A stretch of DNA of 64,000 nt from Primorskyibacter sedentarius. GTDB lineage: Bacteria > Pseudomonadota > Alphaproteobacteria > Rhodobacterales > Rhodobacteraceae. The translations under genes and the position numbers were made by a program. The stretch spans positions 1-64,000 of the forward strand of contig NZ_SLZU01000008.1 of assembly GCF_004342065.1 (NCBI RefSeq), read 5' to 3'. Of the stretch, positions 42,730 through 54,100 are shown one piece after another. Within the stretch, counting starts at the first letter, position 1; each line of letters starts with the position of its first letter. Under the pieces are notes generated by a model that searched no databases, was not told where the DNA came from, and worked only from the letters and a program-made list of their open reading frames with translations.

Positions 42730-43923
42730 TCACGCCCTGAACTGTGCGTTCCATATATCAATTCGAGCGGTGTCGCGCTGTTCATAAGCCTTCATTTCGG
42801 CGTGCAAATCTCCGACATCCGAAGCCTCGCGATCCTCGCCCATCGCCGTCAGGCGCATCGTGTACCACGCCGTGATCCCACCTTCCGGCGGGTCGGTGAA
42901 CTTTGGAAAAACGGGGTCGCCAGCACTGCCTGACCGCCATCGGTTCGGCAGCGTCGGATCAAGGACGAGCGCGCGGGCAAGGCCCACCATATCGACGCCC
43001 CGTTCAAGGGCTTCGGTCGCGTGCGTCAACGTCTTGAAGCCACCCGTAACCATCAGGGGTATGCGGGTCAAAGGGCGGGCCTTCTCGGCAAAATCAAGGA
43101 AATACGGCCCTCCGCCCGCGCTATCAGAGGCCGACCGGGCCCCCGGAAAGTAGGTCCCGCCGCTGATGTCGATCAGGTCAATCCCGGACCCGGCCAAAGC
43201 CGCGATCACGGCGAGGGCATCGACCTCTGCAAAGCCGCCCTCCAGCTGGTCGGTCGCATTCAGCTTGATCGCAACCGGGAAGCGCGGCCCGACCGCGGCG
43301 CGGACCGCTTCCACGACTTCAAGCAGCAACCGCATGCGGTTCGTGATGGAGCCGCCATATCCATCATCACGCCTGTTGAACAAGGGGGAGAGGAACTGGC
43401 TCAGCAGAAAACCGTGGGCCGCATGAACCTGAACGCCGCCAAAGCCAAGATCCTTCGCCTGCCGCGCGGTTCGTGCAAATTCGGATGGCAATGCGCTCAC
43501 TTCCTCCGGCGTTAACGCCGCGCAGGTCAGGCCGGGGATGTCAAGCGCACTCGGCCCTTTCGGGTTGCTGATCGGAGGGTAGGCCATTGCACCCGCGTGG
43601 CCGAGTTGAAGCCAAAGATGCGCCCCGTTGACGGACCCACTGCTGGCGAGGGCGCGAAGCCGGTCGATGTCGGACGCTGGTCCAAGAACGAGGTTCCCCG
43701 GTTTCTCTGCGAAATTCGGGTTGCCCTGCACCTCTCCGATGATCGAGGCGGCCAGCCCGCCCTCGGCCCAGCGCTCATACAGCCGGATCTGCGCATCCGT
43801 CGGATTGCCGCGACCATCGCCAAGCGAGTCCGACATCGCAGACTTGGCAATGCGGTTCTTCAAAATCGTGCCGCAGGGCAGTTCGAGTGGTTGGAAAAGG
43901 AGGTCTGTGCGTTGGGTTTGCAT
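42730..43923 (-). CDS. NADH:flavin oxidoreductase (Old Yellow Enzyme family)
   Basis: 397 residues from the ATG at 43923 (MQTQRTDLLFQPLELPCGTI); an ATG at 43962 would add 13 residues. Family blocks: LKNRIAKSAMSDSLGDG, IIGEVQGNPNFAEKPGNLVL, WLQLGHAGAMA, FGGVQVHAAHGFLLSQFLSP with NRRDDGYGGSITNR (active-site H-x-x-H-like pair and substrate loop), VAIKLNATDQLEGGF, VTGGFKTLTHATEALERGVD (FMN phosphate site). It is an FMN enzyme that reduces an activated alkene or related substrate, unknown here. Confidence 0.9.
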   Translation of the reverse strand: MQTQRTDLLFQPLELPCGTILKNRIAKSAMSDSLGDGRGNPTDAQIRLYERWAEGGLAASIIGEVQGNPNFAEKPGNLVLGPASDIDRLRALASSGSVNGAHLWLQLGHAGAMAYPPISNPKGPSALDIPGLTCAALTPEEVSALPSEFARTARQAKDLGFGGVQVHAAHGFLLSQFLSPLFNRRDDGYGGSITNRMRLLLEVVEAVRAAVGPRFPVAIKLNATDQLEGGFAEVDALAVIAALAGSGIDLIDISGGTYFPGARSASDSAGGGPYFLDFAEKARPLTRIPLMVTGGFKTLTHATEALERGVDMVGLARALVLDPTLPNRWRSGSAGDPVFPKFTDPPEGGITAWYTMRLTAMGEDREASDVGDLHAEMKAYEQRDTARIDIWNAQFRA

Positions 43924-44339
43924 GGAACAAGCCATAGCCTGAAGACCCGGGCATGTCTTCATGTGAAACTCTTCTTACGCGCCGCCGAACGCGTCGGGTA
44001 TCGCTCCCTGCTGACCTCATCTGCGGCTCGGCGGCCGTTAAGCGGTGTAGCGTAGCGACGCCTCGCCACCTGCTGGCCGGGTATGACGACCGGTACCGCA
44101 AATGGAGCGGAGAAAGGGAATTCGCAACGACAGCGGCCGGTCGTATTGAACCGCCAGAAGCCAGTGGTGAGGAACGGAAAAGGCTTGCACTCGTGGATGA
44201 TGAACCCGGCAAAAGGCTCAGATCAATCGGCCCGTAGAGCCGCTTGGCCTGACAAAAAGAAACGTTTTTGAAAACCAGCAGCAAAGCCGCAGCTGCGTCG
44301 CGAGTGGCTGCGGGCCGCCGGCAAAGACGGCCCATGCTC
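43924..44339. other. Intergenic stretch before the integrase
   Basis: About 415 bases without a recognisable gene. A short CAAAAA/TTTTTG inverted repeat near 44254-44271 lies about 70 bases beyond the integrase stop (minus-strand view) and could act in termination. No tRNA or attachment-site repeat was seen. Confidence 0.4.
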
Positions 44340-44972
44340 CTAGATCTCTATTGCTTCTGAGATCGCAAGAGCATCCTCCAGCTCGACGCCAAGATATCTG
44401 ACTGTGCTGTCCAATTTGGTATGTCCGAGCAGGAGCTGAACCGCGCGCAGATTGCCGGTCTTCTTGTAGATCTGCGTCACCTTGGTTCGTCGCATTGAAT
44501 GCGTTCCATAAGCGCTGGCCTCCAGCCCGATCGACGTCACCCAACCCCGCACGATCCGTGCATATTGGCGCGTCGAGATGTGAAGCCGTTCGTGGAAACG
44601 CCCTGGCCAAAGATACTCAGAACCGACCATGAGCGGGTGTTGAATCCACGTCTTCAAAGATCCTCGCGCACCTTCAGAGATTTCGAAACGCACTGGTTTG
44701 CAGGTCTTGCTTTGCAGCACCGAGGCCCGTTCCTTGATCTCGCCGGACGTCATGACATCGACGACTTTCATCTTGACCAGATCGCAACCGCGCAGCTTGC
44801 TGTCGATGGCAAGGTCGAAGAGCGCGAGATCGCGATGCTTCTGGGCCAGTTCAAGCCGCACCCTGATCGCCCACACGTGTTTTGGCTTCAATGGCCGTTT
44901 CTGGCCGACGATGCGTCCTTTGTTCCACGCGGGGCGAAGCGCGCGGATGGCAGGCAAATTTGGTGTGTACAT
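44340..44972 (-). CDS. Tyrosine recombinase/integrase (catalytic domain only)
   Basis: 210 residues from ATG 44972 (MYTPNLPAIRALRPAWNKGR). The catalytic set is visible: Arg in SKLRGCDLVKMKVVDV, Lys in LQSKTCKPVRFEI, H-x-x-R in YGTHSMRRTKVTQIY, and H...Y in LLGHTKLDSTVRYLGVE. The protein lacks the usual long SAM-like core-binding domain, so it is shorter than phage integrases. No other phage or integron gene is adjacent. Such short recombinases are common as solitary genes in proteobacteria. Confidence 0.85.
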   Translation of the reverse strand: MYTPNLPAIRALRPAWNKGRIVGQKRPLKPKHVWAIRVRLELAQKHRDLALFDLAIDSKLRGCDLVKMKVVDVMTSGEIKERASVLQSKTCKPVRFEISEGARGSLKTWIQHPLMVGSEYLWPGRFHERLHISTRQYARIVRGWVTSIGLEASAYGTHSMRRTKVTQIYKKTGNLRAVQLLLGHTKLDSTVRYLGVELEDALAISEAIEI

Positions 44973-45574
44973 GATCGATCCTCCGATCCACCGAGCCCAC
45001 CACATCGCCAACCCGACGTCGGCAATGCATCATATCATGGCATGCAGCGTTAACCCGAACCTGTCCGGTTCTTGGAAGCGGCCAAACGCCCATTCCGATG
45101 GTCCACAAGTTCAAGGAAATAAGTTCTCGCCGCCCCTACTGCGGAAATCTGCGTCGAGCGCGCTGTTTGTCTGACCGGAGATTCGCCTTGATATGGCTGT
45201 AGTCAGGCAGGTGAGCGCAATGCCCAGAAACGTCGTCAGAGGGAGCACGCGGCTTAAGCGCGGTAAGTGTCGGCGATCAAGGGCGTATCGGTCATCGTCA
45301 GACGCCGTGTGTCTGCACTTGTTTGCCCAAAACGGATAGCATACTAACTATTTTTATGCGAACCGACTCAATTCAAGCTCGCCATGTTTTGCATTCCGCC
45401 ACACGTCCAAAGAACCCGATGTGCCAGCGCCTCGTCGCGATGCCTTTTCGCCCCGGGCAAATGCCGGTGCCGGCTGCGCCCGATCGGATGTGACCCGCAT
45501 CACAAGCGCAGCCGGCACTGCGGCGACGACATTGCGCGTGCCGGTATAAGCATGATCGCTAAAGGAAATTAACC
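44973..45574. other. Intergenic region upstream of the DUF1566 operon
   Basis: About 600 bases with no convincing gene. It contains the hairpin with a CRP-like site annotated at 45467-45518; the remainder shows nothing I can assign. Confidence 0.5.
45467..45518. promoter_or_regulatory. Long hairpin enclosing a perfect TGTGA-N6-TCACA site
   Basis: GTGCCGGCTGCGC (45467-45479) and GCGCAGCCGGCAC (45506-45518) are exact 13-base complements. The 26-base spacer contains TGTGACCCGCATCACA at 45489-45504, a perfect CRP-family palindrome. It lies about 56-108 bases upstream of the ATG at 45575, suiting either a regulator operator or an mRNA leader structure. Confidence 0.5.
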
Positions 45575-45784
45575 ATGGTCGAAAAACCCGCACTGATCTG
45601 CCTCGACCCGGCAATCCTTCCTGCAAGCGCGATAGCTGACACCGATGAAAACGGCAGCTATCACTTCCATGTCGGCCAACTGGGTTTGACCGCAATTCCT
45701 GGCTGTCTGACCGCGCAGAAGCGCCGCACCCTCGGAGACCACAACGGCGTATGCGATGCCTCGGTACGTCGTCCGAGCCCCTGA
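45575..45784 (+). CDS. Small ORF, possible YHYH-protein fragment
   Basis: 69 residues. The ATG follows AAAGGA at good spacing. The segment DTDENGSYHFHVGQLGLTAI with PGCLTAQ resembles the Y-H-Y-H and G-C part of YHYH-domain proteins, but the N-terminal domain is absent and the C-terminus (GVCDASVRRPSP) looks frameshifted. It may be a relic or a short peptide gene preceding the DUF1566 gene, 44 bases downstream. Confidence 0.35.
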   Translation: MVEKPALICLDPAILPASAIADTDENGSYHFHVGQLGLTAIPGCLTAQKRRTLGDHNGVCDASVRRPSP

Positions 45785-45828
45785 AGGCCCCCTGTTTCCA
45801 TGCACTTCACCTATGAAAGGACCATCAC

Positions 45829-47022
45829 ATGACGCCACTCCCCCGCGCTGCTTTGCTTCTTGTGCTGGGCGCTACCGCGAGCAACGCTCAGGATCTGACT
45901 TATCCCGTTGTCGATACGATGCAGGACGCATGCTTTGATCTGATGGGCGGTGCCATCGACTGCCCTGCTGCGGGTGAGGCGCTTTATGGTCAGGATGCGC
46001 AGTATTCTCGCCTACCGGCCTCTTATGCCGATAATGGCGACGGAACCGTTCTGGACACCAATACCGGGCTCGTCTGGCAGAAAACGCCGCAGGATGACCG
46101 CCTTCAATACACAGATGCCTTGGCCTATTGCAGCGCGTTGGATCTGGCCGGGCGAACGGACTGGCGGGTGCCCTCGATCAAGGAGCTTTATTCGCTGGCC
46201 GACAACCGGGGCGAATTGCTTACACCCGAAGAGGGTGAGCCGACCCCTTACATCGACACCTCCGTCTTCGACTTCGAATACCCAAAGGGGCGTATGGCCT
46301 TCGCGGGCCAGTACTGGAGCTCTACCCTCTATGTCAAAGGCCCGGTCCAGAACGGCCGCAATCAGGCCGCGTTCGGCTTCAACTTCGCGGATGGTCACAT
46401 AAAGGCCTATGGCACCGGCCTTGATTTCTACACCGGTGCTGCCGCGTCAGGCGGATTGACCGGGCAGGATGGACAGACGCCAGGCAACTATGTGCGCTGC
46501 GTCAGCGGCGAGGAAGGCGTCTACGGGGCAAACGCCTTTGTCGGCAATGGCGACGGCACGGTCACGGACGGTGCGACGGGGCTGATGTGGCAAAAATCCG
46601 ATGACGGCACGCGCAGGGAATGGGCCGATGCACTGGCCTATTGCGAGGCGCTGGAGCTTGCAGGCTACGACGACTGGACCTTGCCAAATTCCAAGGAATT
46701 ACAAAGCATCGTAGACTATGACCGCACCGGTTTTCCCGCGATAGATGAGGGCTTCTTCACGATAACCGAAGATGCCGAGACGCTGGACTTCTGGACAAGC
46801 ACCACCTTTGGCGACTGGAAAAACTATGCCAATGTCATTGCCTTCGGCAAGGCGCTTAGCAAATCGGGCGACCAGACCGAATATACCGACTGGCACGGCG
46901 CGGGGGCGCAGCGCTCCTCGATCAAGACAGTCATCGGACAGGGAGCGACGGAGGACACCACCTGTTCGATCAACGCCTGCGACTACAACCGCTCCGACAA
47001 TCTTGTGCGTTGCGTGCGATAA
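45829..47022 (+). CDS. Secreted protein with two DUF1566 (Lcl-type) domains
   Basis: 397 residues, with a Sec signal peptide (LPRAALLLVLGATASNAQ). Two repeats are clear: TGLVWQKTPQDDRLQYTDAL, TDWRVPSIKELYSLADNRGE (about 75-220) and TGLMWQKSDDGTRREWADAL, DDWTLPNSKELQSIVDYDRT (about 240-395), each ending in VRCV near a cysteine. DUF1566 domains have a C-type-lectin-like character in surface adhesins. AAAGGA precedes the ATG. The next gene follows after 57 bases and is also secreted. Confidence 0.88.
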   Translation: MTPLPRAALLLVLGATASNAQDLTYPVVDTMQDACFDLMGGAIDCPAAGEALYGQDAQYSRLPASYADNGDGTVLDTNTGLVWQKTPQDDRLQYTDALAYCSALDLAGRTDWRVPSIKELYSLADNRGELLTPEEGEPTPYIDTSVFDFEYPKGRMAFAGQYWSSTLYVKGPVQNGRNQAAFGFNFADGHIKAYGTGLDFYTGAAASGGLTGQDGQTPGNYVRCVSGEEGVYGANAFVGNGDGTVTDGATGLMWQKSDDGTRREWADALAYCEALELAGYDDWTLPNSKELQSIVDYDRTGFPAIDEGFFTITEDAETLDFWTSTTFGDWKNYANVIAFGKALSKSGDQTEYTDWHGAGAQRSSIKTVIGQGATEDTTCSINACDYNRSDNLVRCVR

Positions 47023-47079
47023 CACCCCTCAGACGGATCATTGACTGGTCCGCCACCAAGTTCACGGAAAGGACACCCG

Positions 47080-47718
47080 ATGACACGCATGCTAGCCACT
47101 CTCGTGCTCGCCGCACTTCCTTCGATTGGGCACGCCCAGCCCTTCTCTGCCGATGTCTGGGCCGATAATTGGTTCGAGCTGCGCGTGAACGGCGTGCAGG
47201 TCGCAGAGGACAGCGTGCCAATCACGACCGAGCGCTCCTTCAACGCCGAGAGCTTCACATTCGAGGCAGAGCGCCCTTTCACCATCGGTCTTGTCGCGCG
47301 CGATTTCATCGAAAACGACACCGGGCTTGAATATATCGGCACCGCGCGTCAGCAGATGGGCGACGGCGGCGTCATCCTTCAGATCAAAGATGCGGCAGGG
47401 GCAACCGTCGCCGTCAGCAATGCGGATTGGCAGTGCCTTGTGATCCATACGGCGCCGCTCGACAAGGCTTGCGAGGGTGTCGCCAACCCTGTTGCGGGCA
47501 CGGGCGCCTGCACCTTTGACATTTCGGAGGAACCGGATGGCTGGGACACGGCAGATTTCGACGCCTCGGACTGGCCGCAAGCAGAAGTCTACACAGCCGC
47601 GCAGGTCGCTCCGAAAATGGGGTACAACGATATCGATTGGTCTGACAACGCGGAATTCATCTGGGGACCGGACCTTGAGCAAAGCAACACCGTCCTCTGC
47701 CGCCTGACCGTCGATTGA
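47080..47718 (+). CDS. Secreted beta-rich protein of unknown function
   Basis: 212 residues from ATG 47080, preceded by AAAGGA. A Sec signal peptide (MTRMLATLVLAALPSIGHA) is followed by a domain rich in aromatic and acidic residues (ADVWADNWFELRVNGVQVAE, FTIGLVARDFIENDTGLEY) and the end EFIWGPDLEQSNTVLCRLTV. The W/D-rich pattern recalls galactose-binding-type beta sandwiches, but I cannot name a family. Co-orientation suggests it acts with the DUF1566 protein at the surface. Confidence 0.75.
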   Translation: MTRMLATLVLAALPSIGHAQPFSADVWADNWFELRVNGVQVAEDSVPITTERSFNAESFTFEAERPFTIGLVARDFIENDTGLEYIGTARQQMGDGGVILQIKDAAGATVAVSNADWQCLVIHTAPLDKACEGVANPVAGTGACTFDISEEPDGWDTADFDASDWPQAEVYTAAQVAPKMGYNDIDWSDNAEFIWGPDLEQSNTVLCRLTVD

Positions 47719-48115
47719 CCCCACCTACCACCCGGTCCGACCGACGGACGAGAGCAACCCCGATGCCCGAATTTGCGGTTATTGCTGGAGACCAGAGTGG
47801 CCCATGCGGCGACTGTAGGAACCTCCAAGGGCGAGAATGATCCTTGCCGCCAACGTGCCTGTTCAACCGCAGGTGCGGGCGTGGATCGCATCCGGCGCGC
47901 AGGTCAGAGCCTTTGGCTTCATGGTTTGATCCTGTCGAAGGGCTGCGAGGAAGCCCCCGCCAGCCTTCTTCCCTGTCGATCCCCTCACATACCAACTCCA
48001 ACAGACGCCCCCCTTGGGCCTGGCACCGACGGTCAGTTGAGGGCCAAGACCTGAACAGCGCAATCCGACCGTCGCATGTTTTAAAGGCAGCGCGTCGCCG
48101 CGGACTGTCTTCGTC
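47719..48115. other. Convergent intergenic region
   Basis: Nearly 400 bases between two convergent genes. No gene is recognised. A GC-rich imperfect hairpin followed by TTTAAAA (minus-strand reading near 48080-48100) may end the RTX transcript. Confidence 0.4.
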
Positions 48116-51100
48116 TCAGACCGTGAGGTTGAAAATGGTGTCCGCAAAGGCCAGATCAAAGGTCTCGTCGAAACCGTAAAGATCGGCGATCGGCGCTTCG
48201 GCCCCCAGTTCGAGCAACGGACCAAATTCGACACCCAGATCGCCGATGACGGGAAGGGATATGCCCAGCTCTCCGGCCAGAACGCTTGCTTCGATACCGA
48301 CGCTCAGCCCAAGATCTGTCTGGTTGCGCAATCTCGCATCTGCCGAAGCTACAAACTGGAAATCAATCTCCCCATTTCCGTCTTCATCATAGGCGCTTGC
48401 GTTTTCAATTGTCAGAGAACTGCCTGAATTCGGATTTCCATATTCAAAGACGTCAACCCCAAAGAACGTCCCGTCTTCCATGACCAACCAACCCGACGTG
48501 CCCGAATGGCTGAGGTCGAATTCCTGCGTAACGCCCAGAGTCGTTGAGGCGACAATATCGAGGATGTCAAAGCTGGCGGAAAACGGTCCGTATTCCTCGT
48601 CCAGCGGGTTGAGGGGATTGACCGGTAGTGTCCCGCCCAATTCACTGTACATCGTGTATGCCATTTCATCGAGATCGATCTCAAGCGTCGCGATATCATC
48701 CTCAAGGCTGCCGGACTTGACCACCTTGGTTTCGCGGGCAGAAAAGTCTTCGGACACGCTGGCGCTGATGTCGGGAATATTCAGCGTGATGGATGCAAAA
48801 TCACCAATGATACCGGGCAGAGGGAACTCTCCCGCGGGGATGTCGGCCGTGTTCAGCGTGAACAGATTGCCCGAACTGCTGATGTCGAAATTGACCAGGT
48901 CGAACTCTTCGTTGAAACCAACCTCGTCGACCAGAAGGTCCACGGTGACATCGACCTCGGCAGACATATCCAGGCGCGCGATGGCTTCATACCCAAGGGC
49001 GAAGTTTGCAGTGGCACTGACCGTTTCAAAGGCGCTGGATTTTGTCTGTGTCGTCGCGCGGAAGGTGAATTGATCGAATGTCTTGTTGTAGTGCGCCTGC
49101 GTATCGATGTCCTTGGTAACCGAGGCGTCCACTTCGCCGGCCGTCAGGGTAAGTTTCGGCGCAAGCCCGAACATGAACTGCCCGTCAACATCCATCCTGA
49201 AGGCGCCGCTCCCAAACCCGAAGGTCTTATCGAACGCGCCGCTATCGAGGCCAAAGAACGTCCCGATTTCAAGCGACATGGCATCGCCCGCCCCCCACAT
49301 ATTCTGATCGACGGCCTCAAACATATGCTGGAACGAATTGGACTGCGTTTCGATCTCCACGCCGGGATCAAAGGCCAGGGATGTTGTGTTCTGTCGGTCT
49401 GACGGATCGTTCGGGTCATCCCCCGCGCCGACCGCTTCGGTTGTCACGATAGCGATATGATTGAGCTGCGTAAGGTCGACGGTGTCATCAATATGCCAAT
49501 CGAAGACATACTCGAAATTGTTTTCGCCCGTGACGTCGTCGGTAATGTCGGTCCTGCTGACCAGAACAAGTTTGCCCGCCGTCATGCTTGTATCAACATG
49601 GTGGTCTTCCGACCCGTCGCTGTCCACAAGGCTGCCGGTCAAGACCACTCTCAACACTTCGGCGGAACTGCCCTGCGAGACAGTGATAGAGGTATCCTGC
49701 ACGCCGTTGGGACCACGGTTCAGGGCAACGGCTGCATCAAACACGCCATTGTAATAGTCTTCGGGGTCAAGACCCAGGCCCTGCTCGTCATAAACCCGGT
49801 AGGTAAAGATCTGTCGGTTCGCGTAAGGATCCAGCGCCTCGTCGGGGTCAAAGGGATTGGCCCCAGGATCGTAGGGGTACGGTGTCCAGGTGAAAGAGCC
49901 ATCCTCTCTCAGGTCAAACGTGCCCTTGTACCCACCGTAATAATCGAATTCGAACCTCAGTTCGGACGCGGGGGTTTCGGCGTCATACGCAACGAGTTGA
50001 CCATGATAGACCTGACCTTCCTTGATTTGAAAAATGCGTTCATCAAGGCTCAAATTCACGACCGGACTGGTGTTGGTTACATTGGCGCGAATGCTCAGGT
50101 CCGCAGTATCCTGTGCACCAAATTCATCGGTAACGGTATAGCTGGCCTGAATGTCGATCTCCTGGCCTTCGGCGTATCCTGCAAAGGCCGGATCGTTCAG
50201 GTCAAACGCATAGGTGCCGTCGCTGTCCATCGTCAGGCCGGTGACCGGCGAGGTCAGCGCATATGTCAGAACGTCCCCCTCGTCGATATCCGTGACGTAG
50301 GGTGCGACGCTGCGCTCATGCACAACGAACTGACCGGGATTTGCGGCATCAGGATGGCGCACGACAATATCGCTGACAGCGCTCGCAACCGGCGCCGCGT
50401 TGGTGCCGGTCACCGTCAGCGTCAGGTCCGCAGTTGCAACACCGCCATTGTTATCCGTCATCGTGTAGGGAATGACGATCTGCTGGATTTCGCCTTGCTG
50501 TAGCCCCTCGTAGGCCGGGTGGCGGGCATCGAAGGCGTAATTTCCGTTGCTGCCAAGTCTCAACCCATCGACCGGATTGACCAGAGTGAATTTCAGTGCG
50601 TCATTTGCATCCGCATCGCTGTCATTGGCAGAGACAGAGCCGAACACGATCCCCGGATAGAACTCGACAAAACCGGCGTCACCCGCGGTTACATCAAAGG
50701 TGTCATCCACGGCAATCGGGGCCTCGTTTGCGCCGGATACAAGGATCTCAATCTCGCTTGTGCCTGTTGCGCCATGCTGATCAGTGATCGTGTAGCTGAC
50801 ACGCCTGGATAGGGTTTCGCCCGCCCCGAGAGACGTGTAGGCAGGGTCGCCTCCGTCGAAAAAGAGCTTGCCGGTCAGGCTGTCGATGGAAAGACCGGCG
50901 ACGCTTTCGTCAAGCGAAAAAGTGGCGCTTGCCCGGTCATCAACATCCGAATAGGCAACCGTCCCGACCTCTCCCGGACCCGGCTGCGCGGCAACATCCG
51001 ACGAAATCGCCTGCGCCGCGAAACTGCCGAACGATGCCTCCGGGGCGTCGTTTGATCCGATGATCGCAATGTTGAGTTCTGATTGCGACGATGCCCCGAG

Positions 51101-54100
51101 CTCATCGGTGACGCTATAACGCGCCTCGATAAATATGGCCTCATCCTTGGCGAGACGCGCATAGGCAGGATCAGCCCTATTGAAAAGAAACTTGCCGTCC
51201 GAATTCATCGACAAACCGCTGACCGGCGCGTCCAGAGAATATGTGAGCACGGCCCCGTCGTCGGCATCCGTATCGTTTACGGAAACGTCGCCAAATATTG
51301 TTACGTTTGATGCCGGGTCGACCGACGCGGCACTGACCACTGCCGACGCGATGTCGCGCCGCGCAACCGGCGCGTCATTCTGGCCCGTGATGGTGAGCGT
51401 GACGACTTCGGTCGCGGTGCCGCCTCTGCCATCGTCGACGGTATAGCTGAACGTATCTGATGCGATCTCGCCAATCGCCAGAAAATCAAACGCGCCGGTG
51501 GGATCATAGCTGAACATACCGTCTTCGGTGATGGTCACAGCGCCCAGTGTGTTGGTCGTGTCGATGCTCAGGCTGACGGTGTCGTTCCTGTCGGGGTCAG
51601 TCACCTCCGGGGCGATCAGCACCGCGGGGCCGTCTTCTTGCGCAACAGCGGAAACCGCCTGCGCAATCGGCGCATTGTTAAGGATCAGATCAGCCGAGCT
51701 CAGGGCAGACAGATTGTTGAGCTGAACGCTGAAATCAGCGACTGCATCCCCGTTGGTGTCGGCTTGCAGCCAGGTTTTCGTTCCGTTGGTCAGCCAGTTC
51801 AGCTGGCCTGCCACGCCACTGAACGCCGCATTCCCGATAAAGGTGAAGATCTGGTTGCCGCCGGTCGTGCGGTCCGCATCAATGCCCGACAGGTCCACCA
51901 TATCAACGCCGCTGACAAAGTCGCGGATGATATCACGGGATGCCGTAGTGGATTGATTTGTCTTGGTATAGGTGAACACATCGCCCTGCGCCCCGCCGAC
52001 CAGCAAATCCGCGCCGGTGCCGCCGTTGATGCGGTCGCTGCCCGCCCCGCCGTAGACAGAGTCGTCGCCAGCCCCGCCCGCAAGGTTGTCATCATCGTTC
52101 CCGCCGCCAAGCAGATCGTCGCCATAATCGCCCAGCACGGTGTCGTTGCCGTCTCCGCCCAGCAGCGTGTCGTCAAAGCCGCCGCCGTTCAGGAAATCGT
52201 CGCCGCCAGCGCCGTCGATGCTATCGGCCCCGCCATAGCCTTGGATGACATTGCCAGCGCTGTCGCCTCTCAGGGTATCGTCGCCCTTACCGGACCCAAG
52301 AACATTCTCGAAATTGCTCGCCAGATCGGTGCCCTGGCTTGCGCTGACGACTTGGCCTGCGCCCTGGTTCGACAGATCAAACGCCACGGCATCCGCCGAG
52401 AAATAGTAGTTCAGAAAGTCATTGTCGCCTGCGCCGCCATCCATCGTGTCGTCGCCGCCACCCCCGAAGACGCGGTCTTCGCCGTCACCCGTGATGATGA
52501 GGTTCGCGCCATTGCTGCCGAACAGACTGTCGTCATGGTCGGACCCCACGACACCCTCGATCCCGAAGATCGTGTCGGTGCCCTGGCTGGCCGAAACGCG
52601 CTGCGCCGATGTCAGGGACAGGCGCACCTCAACCGCATCCGAAGAGCCGGAATAATCGACCAGATCAATCCCACCGCCGCCGGACAGCGTGTCATCGCCC
52701 GCCCCGCCAATCAGCGTGTCACTAGCGGCGCCGCCATAGATCGCGTCGCTGCCAATACCCCCTTCCAGCCGGTCGTTACCGCCCTGACCGGACAGCGTGT
52801 CATCGCCATCTTCGCCGCCTAGAAGGTCATTGTCGTGGCCGCCATAAAGCAGATCGTTTTGCGCGCCGCCTTCAAGCGTGTCATCGCCCGCCAACCCAAT
52901 CAGCGTGTCGTCACCGAAATGGCCTGCGATCAGATTTGCCCCGTCTGTTCCGGTCAGGTGGTCTCCTGACGCGACAAAATACGTCCCGGTCACGTTTTCA
53001 ATATCGCGGATGTTGTCCGGACCAGAGATGACATTCATCGACAGATCGACTGTGACACCAGAAGTGTAGCTGCCGTCGTTAAGAACAAGCAGGTCGTTAC
53101 CGTCCGATCCGATCAGCCAATCGGCGCCCGTGCCTCCATAAAGTGTGTCATCTCCGTCATCGCCAATCAGCGTGTCATCGCCCGCCCCACCCAATAGGGC
53201 ATCGCGTGCCGAAGACCCGTAAATCCACTCATCAGAAGCATCACCAGAAACTACGACGCCGTCGTCGCTTTCTTGACCGGTGATCGCGACGCCGTTCAAG
53301 CTGAACACGGTGGACGACGACATAAGGACGGCAAGGAACTCACTCGTCCCGGGTGCAGCGTCAAAATTCACGGTGGTGAACTGGGTGAATTGGGTATCAA
53401 GGAAGAAAGCCCACCGAGTGCCCAAGGCACCTGCAGTACTCGCGAACTCCAGCACTTCAAAATTCTGCACGGCAGCGGTTTGGAAATTCCAGGTCCCGTT
53501 CAAAGCGTCGATAACAAGCGTATCGATGCCCGCACCGCCATCCAGAACATCGGCGCGACCCGCATCGGCCGGGCTGACAATGATGCGATCATTTCCGCCA
53601 GAGCCATCCACGTGGACAGTGTCGGCCGTGGTGGCGATGGTGTTCGCCTCGGGCGTGCCGATCTGATAGCCGTGGGCAACCGCCGGGTCATTGGTCTCGT
53701 CACTGTCGCGGGGATCCCAGATGGCGGTAAAGACATCGTCGCCAGCCGAGAATTCCCCGGTCCAGGTCAGTTGCACCCGGCCATCTGCCAGCGCCACAGC
53801 AGAAAGGTGGTCAAGCGTGGAAAGGTTCCAGTCCACCACGTCAAACTCAACACCGATCCGCGTACCGTCGTTGGAATAGCGCTGGCCGTGAACATCAAAC
53901 GTCTCGTCATCCGCCCAGAACACGACAAAGCCGTTATCGCCGGTGGCAGCAATCGCGGTCTTTTCCTGCGCGCCCGCAAGGCTCGTCGCAGGTGAGAAGG
54001 CCTCGGTGACGGCTACGCCACTTGAGGTGTAGATCTGCGCGCGGATACCGGAGCTGAAATTCGGGTCGGCAGATGTCCAGCTGACAACCAGATTGCCATT

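Noticed and set aside
49457-50503. 348-codon plus-strand open frame
   Set aside because: It lies inside the RTX gene on the opposite strand; the minus strand reads cadherin-like repeats throughout.
51638-52822. 394-codon plus-strand open frame with repetitive sequence, and tandem DNA repeats that could suggest a CRISPR array
   Set aside because: The repetition is the antisense of RTX nonapeptide codons; spacing is 27 bases with coding constraint, with no conserved repeat and unique spacer pattern.
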